The translations under genes and the position numbers were made by a program. DNA of 34,729 nt, taken from the NCBI GenBank assembly GCA_024402565.1, contig JAKSTM010000020.1, positions 1 to 34,729 of the forward strand. The letters are read 5' to 3'. Shown one piece after another: positions 17,541-26,097 of the stretch; the stretch's first letter is position 1; the number at the start of each line of letters is the position of its first letter. This DNA is from Treponema sp. (GTDB lineage Bacteria; Spirochaetota; Spirochaetia; Treponematales; Treponemataceae). The notes beneath the pieces were generated by a model. The model did no database searches. It was not told the origin of the DNA and saw only the letters and a list, made by a program, of their open reading frames with translations.

Positions 17541-18367
17541 TTGGTGCAGAAGCTTTTGAAAAATATTATTTTGAACAGTATGGTGAAAGATGGGCGGCAT
17601 TAAAAGCTTCTTTTACTAAAGAAAGTGATTATGCAGAGTTCCATATGGAAGGAACTTCGGAATCTTATTTTCTGGATTCAGCCAGTGTTCTGGCTGCTTT
17701 GCAGCTTCCAATTGAAAATGCATCGGAGCTTCTGGATTTATGTGCTGCTCCCGGTGGAAAGACTCTTGTTATTGCCAGTCGAATGAATCAAAGCGCAGTC
17801 CTCTCTTCAAATGAACGTTCCCCTGAACGTAAACACAGACTTTCTACTGTTGTTCAAAATTGTCTTCCATCAGATATTTCTGAAAGAGTAAAAACTTCTT
17901 GTTCCGATGGAGCTACATGGTGTACAAGACAGGTAGAGTGTTTTGATTCGATTCTTCTTGATGCGCCTTGCAGCTCAGAACGTCATGTTTATAATGATCC
18001 AAAATATTTGAATGTCTGGACTCCTTCCAGAATAAAAACTGTTTCTAATGAAGAATGGGCATTGCTTTCATGTGCATTCCGCCTGTTAAGACCGGAAGGA
18101 TATCTTTTATATTCAACTTGTGCTCTGGCTCGGGATGAAAATGACGGCATGCTGGAAAGGTTACTTAAGAAATTTAAAGGACAGGTTCAGATAATGGAAT
18201 GTACAAATTTTTCTGAAGAAAATTTGCCTGCCTGGATAAAAACAAAATTACCCGTACCTGAAAAAACAGAATACGGGTATCATGTTCTTCCTGACCAGTC
18301 TGATGGGGCAGGACCAATTTATTTTAGTCTGGTAAAGAAGATTAGAACTTCCCTCCACCAAGATTAA
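17519..18367 (+). CDS. NSUN/RsmB-type RNA cytosine-C5 methyltransferase
   Basis: The 282-residue protein carries the SAM-binding motif LDLCAAPGGKT and both cysteines of the NOL1/NOP2/Sun family: DAPCSS and YSTCAL. One attacks C6 of cytosine and the other releases the product. The DAPCSSERHVYNDP segment recalls NSUN4-like members more than E. coli RsmB. The family's usual N-terminal NusB-like or C-terminal PUA domain is absent, so this is close to a catalytic core alone. It most likely methylates 16S rRNA, but the target is not visible. It overlaps the GH3 gene by 22 nt, so translation is probably coupled, and its end overlaps the convergent barrel gene by 26 nt. Confidence 0.88.
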   Translation: MAKQKKLIGAEAFEKYYFEQYGERWAALKASFTKESDYAEFHMEGTSESYFLDSASVLAALQLPIENASELLDLCAAPGGKTLVIASRMNQSAVLSSNERSPERKHRLSTVVQNCLPSDISERVKTSCSDGATWCTRQVECFDSILLDAPCSSERHVYNDPKYLNVWTPSRIKTVSNEEWALLSCAFRLLRPEGYLLYSTCALARDENDGMLERLLKKFKGQVQIMECTNFSEENLPAWIKTKLPVPEKTEYGYHVLPDQSDGAGPIYFSLVKKIRTSLHQD

Positions 18368-19721
18368 ACAAAAGTTTTGCAGCTACTACAGGATCTTTGT
18401 CAAAATCAATCCAGGAAAGGTATGGACCGAAACTGATTTTTATTTCTTTTGCAGGCGTATAAGTCATCATAGCAGAAGAAATTAATGTTTCATTTGTAAA
18501 GTTTCCAATACAATATAAAGAAGCAGAAATATCATTCGAAATAATTTTTCCGAAGTTCACAGCTAAAGCGACATTGTGTCCATTTCTTTTTAATAAATCA
18601 AGTTGGGCTGCCTGGTCTGCATATTCCGGGAGTGCGGATAGTAATTTCTGTTGTTCTTCGATGACTGAATCTTTTTCTCCACTGTAATAGTACTGACCCA
18701 TGAAAGTGATTTGTGGGTTTTTCCAGTTGTACATGAATCCTACGGTTCCTTGACCAAAGATAGTTTTATCTTTGTCGTTAACCCATTCTGAGTCTTGTCC
18801 AAATCCACAGACCGCTTCCCCGAATACACTGATTTTTTTGAAGATTGTTCCAGTTGTTGTGGCCATGATTTTTGGAGAACGGTTATATCTATACCAGGTT
18901 CCAAGTCCCAGTTCCCAGCCTCCTATTACAAATTCGCCTTTTGCGGCCAGTGCGGTGTTTCGTGCATAATTGTTTTCCAGGTTTGCGGATGAGAAATCAT
19001 TATCCGGAATAATGTAAGCCCATAATGCATTTTGAGTTCCTGGAAAAACGATCTGTGTTCTAAGACATAAAGGCCCTTCAACTTGAATAGTAGGGTTTTC
19101 TGGATCTATTGCGGCGTTGATGACATCTGCTGGCGAGTAAAAATAACCTACACCCCAGGTTACTGTTTGCTTTCCGAAGCGGAATGCAACGTTGTCACCA
19201 AGAGAAAAATCAGAGAAAAGTTCCTTTACGTAAAACATGTTTCTGATGGAAAGATCAGTTGTGGTCATGACAGAAACAAAATCCGGTTTGTTCATTAAAT
19301 CTCTGTAAGTGATAAGTTTCCCAGAAAGACTTGCATTTCCTTTTGTCACATAAGGATAACAAACTCCTGTTTTCATATACATTCGGAGATTTTCTGTTGG
19401 TCTTGCATCTAAAGTAATGCTGGCATCTGCTGTTGGTGTCAGGCTGGTTTCCCATAAGGCATCACCAAAATTTTTTCCGCTTGGAAAATTTGTTGTTGTC
19501 CCAAGGGACAGGTCAAAACTTCCCCCGATTTTTACACTGCCATTTTCAAAAAGGACACCGTGACTTAAATCGGAACTTTTATTTTCTTTGTCACTTTGAA
19601 TGGCTTCTAATTCAACAATTCCCTCGTCGTCAGAAAAGAAGAAGTCATCATCAGAAAACTCCTGTGCAAAAAGAGCGCTTGAAATAAGAATTGCACTTAC
19701 ACAAAAAAATATCTTTTTCAT
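18342..19721 (-). CDS. Predicted outer-membrane beta-barrel protein
   Basis: The 459-residue product has a signal peptide (about 1-19, ending ALFA), then an acidic-aromatic segment FSDDDFFFSDDEG (22-34) and a low-complexity linker. From about residue 60 it shows alternating hydrophobic and polar strands with many Gly, Tyr and Trp residues (KIGGSFDLSLG, NLRMYMKTGV and similar). It ends in phenylalanine (LLFNLGGGKF), the classic beta-barrel assembly signal. It is the last gene of an operon with an ABC transporter and a LolA-like protein, so it is a candidate outer-membrane endpoint or client of that system. AGAGG precedes the ATG. The exact family is not recognised. Confidence 0.8.
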   Translation of the reverse strand: MKKIFFCVSAILISSALFAQEFSDDDFFFSDDEGIVELEAIQSDKENKSSDLSHGVLFENGSVKIGGSFDLSLGTTTNFPSGKNFGDALWETSLTPTADASITLDARPTENLRMYMKTGVCYPYVTKGNASLSGKLITYRDLMNKPDFVSVMTTTDLSIRNMFYVKELFSDFSLGDNVAFRFGKQTVTWGVGYFYSPADVINAAIDPENPTIQVEGPLCLRTQIVFPGTQNALWAYIIPDNDFSSANLENNYARNTALAAKGEFVIGGWELGLGTWYRYNRSPKIMATTTGTIFKKISVFGEAVCGFGQDSEWVNDKDKTIFGQGTVGFMYNWKNPQITFMGQYYYSGEKDSVIEEQQKLLSALPEYADQAAQLDLLKRNGHNVALAVNFGKIISNDISASLYCIGNFTNETLISSAMMTYTPAKEIKISFGPYLSWIDFDKDPVVAAKLLFNLGGGKF

Positions 19722-19741
19722 TATTGCCTCTTTCTTGTAAC

Positions 19742-20503
19742 TTAATTGAGTCCTTCCAGGTAGGCTTTTGTAAAAATCTTGTCTGGAAGTGTATCAAATG
19801 TAAGGTCGCTAATAATCTGTTGTGTCTGTTCGCCAGGGTTCAGTTCATCACGAACAATTGTGTGATAGCCAATATAGCCTTTGTCAGTTTTTGTGTATTT
19901 TGGAATAAGGGTTGTTCTCATGAGTCGTCCTGAAGCACTGAAGTCTGTTCGTTTTAAAACAAGAGGAATGTCCTTTCTGATGTAGTATTCAGATTTTTCA
20001 TAAGCAGGGCCATTTGTGATTGCGATGAGTGTGATAACATAAACTTCATATTTTCCTAATGCTTCTTCACGAAGATCTTCCACTTTGTAATTTTTGCGCC
20101 ATTTCTGGTCGTCATTACTCATGTCATCTACTTTCAAATCAGAATCTCCAAGTGCTTCTTTCAGTGAAGAATGTGAAAATTTTCTTCCAATCGGATCGTA
20201 AGCCCAGATATTATCACCTTCACGAAGGTATCCGTTACCTTTATCTGCTTCCGGAAATAATTGAACAATTGTGAAAGAGTCTTTTCCGATTCTTTCGAAC
20301 ATTTTATATTGAAGATTTTCTTTTGGCTTTCCTGGTTTTTCAATAATGATTGAAGCGGTGCAGGAATAGTCACCTTTATAGGCAAGCTGATTGTCAGCGT
20401 CTTCAATAATCTTAAATGCTTTTTCAGATATTTCTTTTGATGCTTCGGCAAAAGATAAGGTACTTAGAAAAAGTGTTGCAAAAATTAATAAAATTTTTTT
20501 CAT
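19742..20503 (-). CDS. LolA-like periplasmic (outer-membrane lipoprotein-sorting) protein
   Basis: The 253-residue protein has a cleavable signal peptide (about 1-19) with no lipobox Cys, followed by a domain of the outer-membrane lipoprotein-sorting (COG2834-type, LolA-like) family. Visible blocks are the N-terminal helix, the strand run YSCTASIIIEKPGKP, FERIGKDSF, NIWAYDPIGRKF and the C-terminal QQIISDLTFDTLPDKIFTKAYLE. LolA-like folds are half barrels that shield acyl chains in the periplasm. It sits between two FtsX-type permeases and an outer-membrane barrel in one operon, which supports a shuttle role between membranes. AGGAG is well placed before the ATG. The cargo, lipoprotein or other lipid, is unknown. 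Confidence 0.87.
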   Translation of the reverse strand: MKKILLIFATLFLSTLSFAEASKEISEKAFKIIEDADNQLAYKGDYSCTASIIIEKPGKPKENLQYKMFERIGKDSFTIVQLFPEADKGNGYLREGDNIWAYDPIGRKFSHSSLKEALGDSDLKVDDMSNDDQKWRKNYKVEDLREEALGKYEVYVITLIAITNGPAYEKSEYYIRKDIPLVLKRTDFSASGRLMRTTLIPKYTKTDKGYIGYHTIVRDELNPGEQTQQIISDLTFDTLPDKIFTKAYLEGLN

Positions 20504-20528
20504 CGGTCTTCTCCTGTGGAATGAAAAA

Positions 20529-21896
20529 TTATTTTGAACTTCTTAATGCGTTGGCCGGACTTAAAGAAGCTGCGTTTTTTGCTGTGTTTCTTACAGCAAG
20601 GATTGTAAGGATTATCATCAGGACATATTTTCCAATCATAGATCCTGGTGATATAAGGTATGTCAGATGTCCGTTTCTAAGGAAGAAAGAAAGAGATTCA
20701 TTCTGAATAGAAAAACGTGACACCAGGAACATTACAATTGTTGCCAAAATAAAACCGGCTACAGCTCCTATAAGGGAAAGAATTACTGCTTCTGTGGTGA
20801 ACATATTTCCACTTTGTTTTCCAGTCATTCCTACTGCACGCATTGTTCCTATTTCGCGGATTCGTTCGTAAAGAATCATCCTATATGTATTTGAGATTCC
20901 AACCATTACAATCAGAAGAATAACAAGAAGAATACTTGTTGTTACTGAATGAACTACTGTAACCACAGTTTTAAGTTGAGGAACAGCATCATTCATACTG
21001 AAAGCAGTGTAAAGTGTTCCGTCTACAAGCATATTGTTAAGTTGCTTTCGGAATTGTCCTGTTGGATTTGTTGGAGATGCTTTGTATGCTTCCAATCGGC
21101 TGGTAACAGAGTTGCCTGATTTTCTGATTTCATCTTCTAAGGCTTGTGCAATCAGATTCTGACGGCTTTTATCTTTAAGTCCGATTGAGAAGTTTGTATA
21201 TCCTCCCTTTGGAATTCCCACTAATTCATTTATTTCATCAATAGGAGCATAAATCATAAGTGAGCTGATGAGGGAAGGGTCTTTAATTATCAGTTGAACT
21301 GTAAATTCTCCTACGTTTTTTTGATTGGAAATAGTTGTGGTAGAGTAGAGAACTGTGTCACCAATCTGAAGGTTTAAAGCCTCTGCATTTTTCTGAGAAA
21401 TGATAAGTGCATGGGGTTTGAAAACGTTCTCCAGTTTTCCGTCAATAATTATAAGGGAATTTAAGAGATAATCTTCTTTTGAGAAATCACAGCCGCTGAT
21501 ATTTCCGATTATTTTTTTGTTGTTAAAAATAATTGTTCCTGCAGAACTTGTTCTCTGTGAATAGTATTCGTGTTCGATGTGGTTTTCGTTGATAAGGTTT
21601 TCAATAAAATCCGCATCCCGGATTACTGCATTGTATTTTTTGTCCAGGTTGCCGTCTTCATCTCTTAAATGTTCCACTCCCTGGATAAATACGTTTCCAC
21701 CGTTGAGCTGGGAAATCTGGTCTTCAAGACAGTCCACAGCACCACTTGCCAGACCATCAATTGCAGTAACGACAAAAAAGCCGAATCCAATTGCCAGAGC
21801 AAGCATGAAACTTCTTCTTTTCTGACGTGTAAGATTTCTTAATGCCAGAAAGACGGTTGTTTTTGCTCTGTTCATTTTGTTTATCATTTTACTCAT
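20529..21896 (-). CDS. FtsX/MacB-like ABC permease (second subunit)
   Basis: The protein (about 455 residues) has the LolC/E-MacB layout: one N-terminal membrane helix (about 30-52), a large periplasmic domain, and three C-terminal helices with the family signature GTMRAVGMTGKQSGNMFTTEAV in the cytoplasmic loop. It probably pairs with the other permease to take a lipophilic substrate from the inner membrane outer leaflet. Two starts are possible. The first ATG (21905) overlaps the end of the upstream gene and abuts GGGAG. The ATG at 21896, nine bases further, is at proper spacing from AGGGAG and is used here. Confidence 0.9.
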   Translation of the reverse strand: MSKMINKMNRAKTTVFLALRNLTRQKRRSFMLALAIGFGFFVVTAIDGLASGAVDCLEDQISQLNGGNVFIQGVEHLRDEDGNLDKKYNAVIRDADFIENLINENHIEHEYYSQRTSSAGTIIFNNKKIIGNISGCDFSKEDYLLNSLIIIDGKLENVFKPHALIISQKNAEALNLQIGDTVLYSTTTISNQKNVGEFTVQLIIKDPSLISSLMIYAPIDEINELVGIPKGGYTNFSIGLKDKSRQNLIAQALEDEIRKSGNSVTSRLEAYKASPTNPTGQFRKQLNNMLVDGTLYTAFSMNDAVPQLKTVVTVVHSVTTSILLVILLIVMVGISNTYRMILYERIREIGTMRAVGMTGKQSGNMFTTEAVILSLIGAVAGFILATIVMFLVSRFSIQNESLSFFLRNGHLTYLISPGSMIGKYVLMIILTILAVRNTAKNAASLSPANALRSSK

Positions 21897-21897
21897 A

Positions 21898-23415
21898 TTA
21901 CTCATCTCCCTGACTTAATGCTTTAAGCGGTGTGATTTTTAATGCAGCTGAAACTGGATATAAGTTTGCCAGGAGTCCTCCGATTGTAATGATAAGGATC
22001 GTTCTGAAGATACTCGAAAAGGTCGGAATGAACCTTAATGCTGCTCCTCCCAGAATCATTTTTGCAATGTCATTTGTTACAGTGATGTGAAATGAATTCA
22101 AAATTGCCATCATAATAAGTGCAAATACTGAACCTGCCAGACTTGAGAAAACAGTAAGGGTAATAGACTCTGTATAGAAGATTTTTCGTACAAAGTTTTT
22201 CTGTCCTCCCAAGGCGCGCATTGTACCAATTTCCCCGGTTCTTTCTATAACAGAAATAACCATTGTGTTCATAATGATTATGAGTACAACAACTGCAAGA
22301 ATAATTACCAGGGCTGTAAAAAGAATAGAAATACCTTCTACTGAACTTGTGAAAGTACCAGACGCCTGTTTCCAGTCACGTGCAATGGCAGGAATATTTT
22401 TTTCTGCAAAACTTGCATTCAATTCTGCAATAATTTTATCTGCATCGTTTGGATGCTTTGTTTTCAGAAGAATATAATGCCAGGCTCCATCATCAACTTG
22501 GTTTAAATGATCGCGAAGGGAAGTGTCTCCTAAGATTGCGTCAAAGTCTTGGGAAATATCTCCCAGAACATTTATATCGTCATCAAAGTCAAAAAAGTCA
22601 TCGCCAAATAAATCATCTTCTGAAAAACTTGTAATAGATGTATCGATATTTTCCGGAAGATCTTCTGTAAAGTTCGAACCGTAAGTCAAATCTGCAAATG
22701 CTCTTGTAAAGTTAGGGTCACCGTAAACAATGTTGAACATACAGGAATCTTTGTCAGGCTGTTCATAAAAACCTGCAATTACTGCTTCACGTAAAATCAT
22801 ATTGGAGTTTGCACCTGCCACAAGTATTGTGTCACCAATATTGATTTCTTCTTTATAGAAGTTTTTGAAGTTATTTTTTAAGCGTATATCAACCAGAATT
22901 TCATTTGTTCCGTATTCAGGCATGCGACCTTCGGTAATTTTTTGACCTGGGAACATGTCAAAATATGTGTCTTTTTCTCCTGCAAAAAAGAAAAAGACTG
23001 GAGCACTTATCATGGACTGATCTTCCATCTGGAAATCCATGAAATCTTTATTTCCTAAAATACCTTTTGCAGAAATTATTTTTGTAGCTTTTTCTATACC
23101 ATTTGTTTCAGCAACTACTTTTTCTACTGCTTCCAGATCTGGAATTGCAGGAATTTGAGGCAGGTCTGTTATGTTAGAAATATTAGAAATGCCAAAAAGG
23201 TCCATCTGACAATTAGCTGGAATTGGAGCCGAAATCATGATGTCACCGGAATAATGAGCTCTAAAGTCTCTTTCCATTCCACGGTTTGTTGCTTCAAGAA
23301 AACCGTTTCCCAGCTCTACAATTGCTACTCCGACTGCAATAAATATGCCGATTATAAGGCTTTTTGTTCTGTGCTGCTTTAAGTTTCGCAGCGCCATGCG
23401 AAATATTACACCCAT
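21898..23415 (-). CDS. FtsX/MacB-like ABC permease (first subunit) with acidic-aromatic insert
   Basis: The 505-residue protein has an N-terminal membrane helix (about 18-40), a long periplasmic domain and three C-terminal helices with the FtsX signature GEIGTMRALGGQKNFVRKIFYTES. Its periplasmic domain is larger than that of the partner permease and contains an unusual acidic-aromatic stretch, FSEDDLFGDDFFDFDDD (264-280), resembling the N terminus of the barrel protein in the same operon. A good GGAG precedes the ATG. The ATPase gene lies 22 nt upstream and the second permease begins at its stop codon. It is LolC/LolE-like in architecture; true orthology is not shown. Confidence 0.9.
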   Translation of the reverse strand: MGVIFRMALRNLKQHRTKSLIIGIFIAVGVAIVELGNGFLEATNRGMERDFRAHYSGDIMISAPIPANCQMDLFGISNISNITDLPQIPAIPDLEAVEKVVAETNGIEKATKIISAKGILGNKDFMDFQMEDQSMISAPVFFFFAGEKDTYFDMFPGQKITEGRMPEYGTNEILVDIRLKNNFKNFYKEEINIGDTILVAGANSNMILREAVIAGFYEQPDKDSCMFNIVYGDPNFTRAFADLTYGSNFTEDLPENIDTSITSFSEDDLFGDDFFDFDDDINVLGDISQDFDAILGDTSLRDHLNQVDDGAWHYILLKTKHPNDADKIIAELNASFAEKNIPAIARDWKQASGTFTSSVEGISILFTALVIILAVVVLIIIMNTMVISVIERTGEIGTMRALGGQKNFVRKIFYTESITLTVFSSLAGSVFALIMMAILNSFHITVTNDIAKMILGGAALRFIPTFSSIFRTILIITIGGLLANLYPVSAALKITPLKALSQGDE

Positions 23416-23437
23416 ATATTATCTCCAGATTCTTGTT

Positions 23438-24289
23438 TTAGCGGTTACCAACGTTGTAAATGTCAGAACCTGTTTTATATTCATCTTCCCGAACAAGACC
23501 GTCAAAAATGTGAACAACATGGTTACACATTTCTACAATACGAGCGTCATGAGTAGAGAAAATAAATGTTGTTTGAAGTTCTGGATCTTTATTCAGTTCT
23601 TTCATAAGGGAAAGAATCTGGTTTGAGTTTTCACTGTCCAGGTTTGCTGTTGGTTCATCTGCCAGAATGAGTGGTGCTTTTGTAACAAGAGCACGTGCAA
23701 TTGCTACGCGCTGACGTTGACCACCTGAAAGTTCTCCTGGTTTGTGTGTTTTCCAGTCTGCCAGTCCAACTTTTTCCATGAGGAAGTTAATCCATTCTTC
23801 TTTTTGTGCTTTTGTAAAATCATCAACTGCACAACGGGAATTTTTTTCTGATGATGAAAGGAGAAGGGGAAATTCAATATTTTCATAAACGTTTAAAACC
23901 GGAATAAGGTTGAAGGTCTGGAAAATAAATCCTAAATGACTTCTTCTTAATGCGGTAATACGTTTATCCAGTTTTGCAGGAATTGATGTCTTTATCTTTT
24001 TTCTTTTCTTTTTGTCATCTCCTGCAGCCCATTTGCCAGAGTCAATAATTGTATCGTCCAGGTTTACCCCTTCATAGATATCTGTTCCGTCAATAATGAT
24101 TTTTCCACCAGAAGGAATATCAATTAATCCAACCATATTCAGAATTGTAGATTTTCCTGAGCCAGAAGGGCCTGAAATTGCTGCAAATTCACCTTTTTCA
24201 ACGTTGAAGGATACTCCTTTTACTGCATGAACTTCCTGGTTTCCCAAAGGATAAGTTTTTTTGATGTTTTCAAGTGTTAATAATGCCAA
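23438..24289 (-). CDS. ABC transporter ATPase, LolD/MacB type, with a Lys-rich insert
   Basis: The 283-residue ATPase has Walker [10 protein letters not shown] (40-48), Q loop FIFQ (Q124), signature LSGGQ (187-191), Walker B LILADEP (207-213) and the H loop STHD. This matches ATPases that pair with FtsX-type permeases. About 37 residues (72-108), including a KKKRKKIK cluster, are inserted between Walker A and the Q loop where LolD has a short loop, and a second acidic insert sits near 145-165. The start is TTG at 24289-24287, supported by AAGGAG about 9 nt upstream. It is the first gene of the five-gene operon; its own promoter lies in the AT-rich gap up to 24453. Confidence 0.92.
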   Translation of the reverse strand: MALLTLENIKKTYPLGNQEVHAVKGVSFNVEKGEFAAISGPSGSGKSTILNMVGLIDIPSGGKIIIDGTDIYEGVNLDDTIIDSGKWAAGDDKKKRKKIKTSIPAKLDKRITALRRSHLGFIFQTFNLIPVLNVYENIEFPLLLSSSEKNSRCAVDDFTKAQKEEWINFLMEKVGLADWKTHKPGELSGGQRQRVAIARALVTKAPLILADEPTANLDSENSNQILSLMKELNKDPELQTTFIFSTHDARIVEMCNHVVHIFDGLVREDEYKTGSDIYNVGNR

Positions 24290-24453
24290 TTTGTGTTTCT
24301 CCTTGTATATTATTATATGGCGTATAATATTAATATAATAATAATATATAAAAAAATGAAGATATTTTAGATAAATTTAATATTTTTTTTGAGTTTTGGG
24401 TATATGTTTTGTTTTACAAATAATTATGTGATAAAATATAAATGGAGGCTTAT
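24290..24453. promoter_or_regulatory. AT-rich divergent region between the ABC operon and deoD
   Basis: This 164-bp gap is nearly all A/T. For deoD, TTGTTT (24409-24414), a 17-bp spacer and TAAAAT (24432-24437) form a plausible promoter, followed by GGAGG (24444-24448). For the ABC operon a minus-strand TATAAT (24317-24312) lies upstream of AAGGAG and the TTG start, but no convincing -35 is seen and several A/T hexamers compete. Confidence 0.45.
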
Positions 24454-25155
24454 ATGAGTACACATATTAATGCAAAAGTTGGTGATATCGCACCTCTCGT
24501 TCTGCTACCAGGAGATCCGCTCCGAGCAAAGTTTATTGCCGAAAACTTTTTAGAAAACCCAGTATGTTATAATGAAGTACGCGGAATGTATGGATTTACC
24601 GGTACATACAATGGAAAAAAAGTATCAGTTCAGGGAACTGGAATGGGGCAGCCTTCTCTTTCTATTTATGTTCAGGAACTTTTTCAATTTTACGATGTAC
24701 AGAAAGCAATCCGTGTAGGGACGGCAGGCAGTGTTAGTCCTGATGTACCGTGCAGAAGTGTTGTTATAGCAAACGGCGCCTGTACAGATTCAAGTCTTCA
24801 GACTTCTCGATTTGCATATCGGCATTATGCTCCGGTTCCTGATTTTGAACTTCTTGATACGGCTTATCATAAAGGGCTTGAACTGGGAATAAATCCCATT
24901 GTTGCACCTTGTGTTTCATCTGACCGATTTTATGAACCAAATGAAGATTGGAAAATGTGGGCAAAATATGGAGTTGCAGCGATCGAAATGGAAGCGGCAG
25001 AATTGTATACACTGGCGGCTGAATTTAAGCGTAAGGCATTGGCAATTCTTACAATAAGTGACAATATTGCAACAGGTGACCAGACTTCATCTGAGGAACG
25101 ACAGAAAACATTTACCGATATGATGAAACTTGCACTGGAAACGATAACAAAGTAA
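24454..25155 (+). CDS. deoD: Purine-nucleoside phosphorylase, DeoD type
   Basis: The 233-residue product matches hexameric DeoD. The start MSTHINAKVGDIAPLVLLPGDPLRAKFIAE parallels the enterobacterial enzyme, and GTAGSV, EMEAAELY and SDN (catalytic Asp region) are present. It splits purine (deoxy)nucleosides with phosphate to base plus (deoxy)ribose-1-phosphate. The frame is open from an ATG at 24442, but GGAGG at 24444-24448 points to the ATG at 24454, which also matches the family N terminus. The nucleotidyltransferase gene starts 30 nt after it. Confidence 0.96.
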   Translation: MSTHINAKVGDIAPLVLLPGDPLRAKFIAENFLENPVCYNEVRGMYGFTGTYNGKKVSVQGTGMGQPSLSIYVQELFQFYDVQKAIRVGTAGSVSPDVPCRSVVIANGACTDSSLQTSRFAYRHYAPVPDFELLDTAYHKGLELGINPIVAPCVSSDRFYEPNEDWKMWAKYGVAAIEMEAAELYTLAAEFKRKALAILTISDNIATGDQTSSEERQKTFTDMMKLALETITK

Positions 25156-25185
25156 AATAAATCAATTAATATTCGAGGTGGGATT

Positions 25186-26097
25186 ATGAAACCAACATTA
25201 CTTGTACTTGCAGCCGGAATGGGCAGCCGATATGGCGGAGTTAAACAGATTGACGCTGTAGGAAAAAACGGAGAATGTCTTCTGGACTTTGCATGTTATG
25301 ATGCAAAAAAAGCAGGTTATGGAAAAGTAGTATTTATTATTAGAAAAGATATTGAAGCTGATTTCCGCACACGTCTTTTTGATCGTGTTGCTGCAAATTT
25401 TGACGCAGAATACGTATTTCAGAATAAAGACAGTCTTTTCACAGAAGAAGAAAAGAAACTGATTGGCGGTCGTGAAAAACCATGGGGAACAACACATGCT
25501 GTTCTCTGTGCTGAAAAAGCTATTAAAACACCATTTGCAGTAATCAATTCAGACGATTATTACGGTCGTGAAGCTTTTGTAAACCTTGGAAACTACCTTT
25601 CTACTGTTTCCAACGATTCAGGCGATCACGCTATGGTAGGATACGTTCTTGGGAATACAATGAGCCGCAACGGTTCTGTAAGTCGTGGAGTTTGTACCGT
25701 TGCAGACGAAAAACTTGTTTCAATCGTTGAAAATCTGAAGATTTATTACGACGAAGGAGACAAGATTGTTTCTGAAATAGACGGCGGAAAGAAACCTATG
25801 ACAGGAAAGGAATGGGTAAGTATGAATCTTTTCGGATTCACACCAAAAGCTTTTGAACAGTTCAATTTGTCTTGGGAAGAATTCAAGAAAAACAGCATTA
25901 CAGAACCAAAAAAAGAATGTCTTCTTCCAGTATCTGCATCAGAAATCATTCAAAATAATAAAGGAATTATTAAATTCTTTACATCCAGCGAAACATGGTT
26001 CGGAATGACATATCCTGAAGACCGTGAACTGGTAAAGCAGGAAATTGCAAACAAGATTAAAGCAGGATATTACCCTGAAAATCTTTGGGAAAATTAA
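25186..26097 (+). CDS. Sugar-1-phosphate nucleotidyltransferase-like protein
   Basis: The 303-residue protein begins with the NTP-transferase motif LAAGMGSRYGGVKQ (8-21) and has the metal-binding NSDDYYG segment, both seen in enzymes that join nucleotides to sugar phosphates. The C-terminal half (SMNLFGFTPKAFEQF, TWFGMTYPEDR) fits a small group of stand-alone bacterial nucleotidyltransferases rather than GalU or RfbA, so the nucleotide and sugar are unknown. GAGGTGGG precedes the ATG. Its stop codon overlaps the next gene's ATG by one base (TAATG), so it is co-transcribed with the CorC-like gene. Confidence 0.85.
   Translation: MKPTLLVLAAGMGSRYGGVKQIDAVGKNGECLLDFACYDAKKAGYGKVVFIIRKDIEADFRTRLFDRVAANFDAEYVFQNKDSLFTEEEKKLIGGREKPWGTTHAVLCAEKAIKTPFAVINSDDYYGREAFVNLGNYLSTVSNDSGDHAMVGYVLGNTMSRNGSVSRGVCTVADEKLVSIVENLKIYYDEGDKIVSEIDGGKKPMTGKEWVSMNLFGFTPKAFEQFNLSWEEFKKNSITEPKKECLLPVSASEIIQNNKGIIKFFTSSETWFGMTYPEDRELVKQEIANKIKAGYYPENLWEN

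Noticed and set aside
24303..24350. TA-rich run (24303-24350) as a tandem repeat or origin element
   Set aside because: The run is irregular with no fixed unit and no DnaA-box cluster; ordinary AT-rich promoter DNA is enough to explain it.
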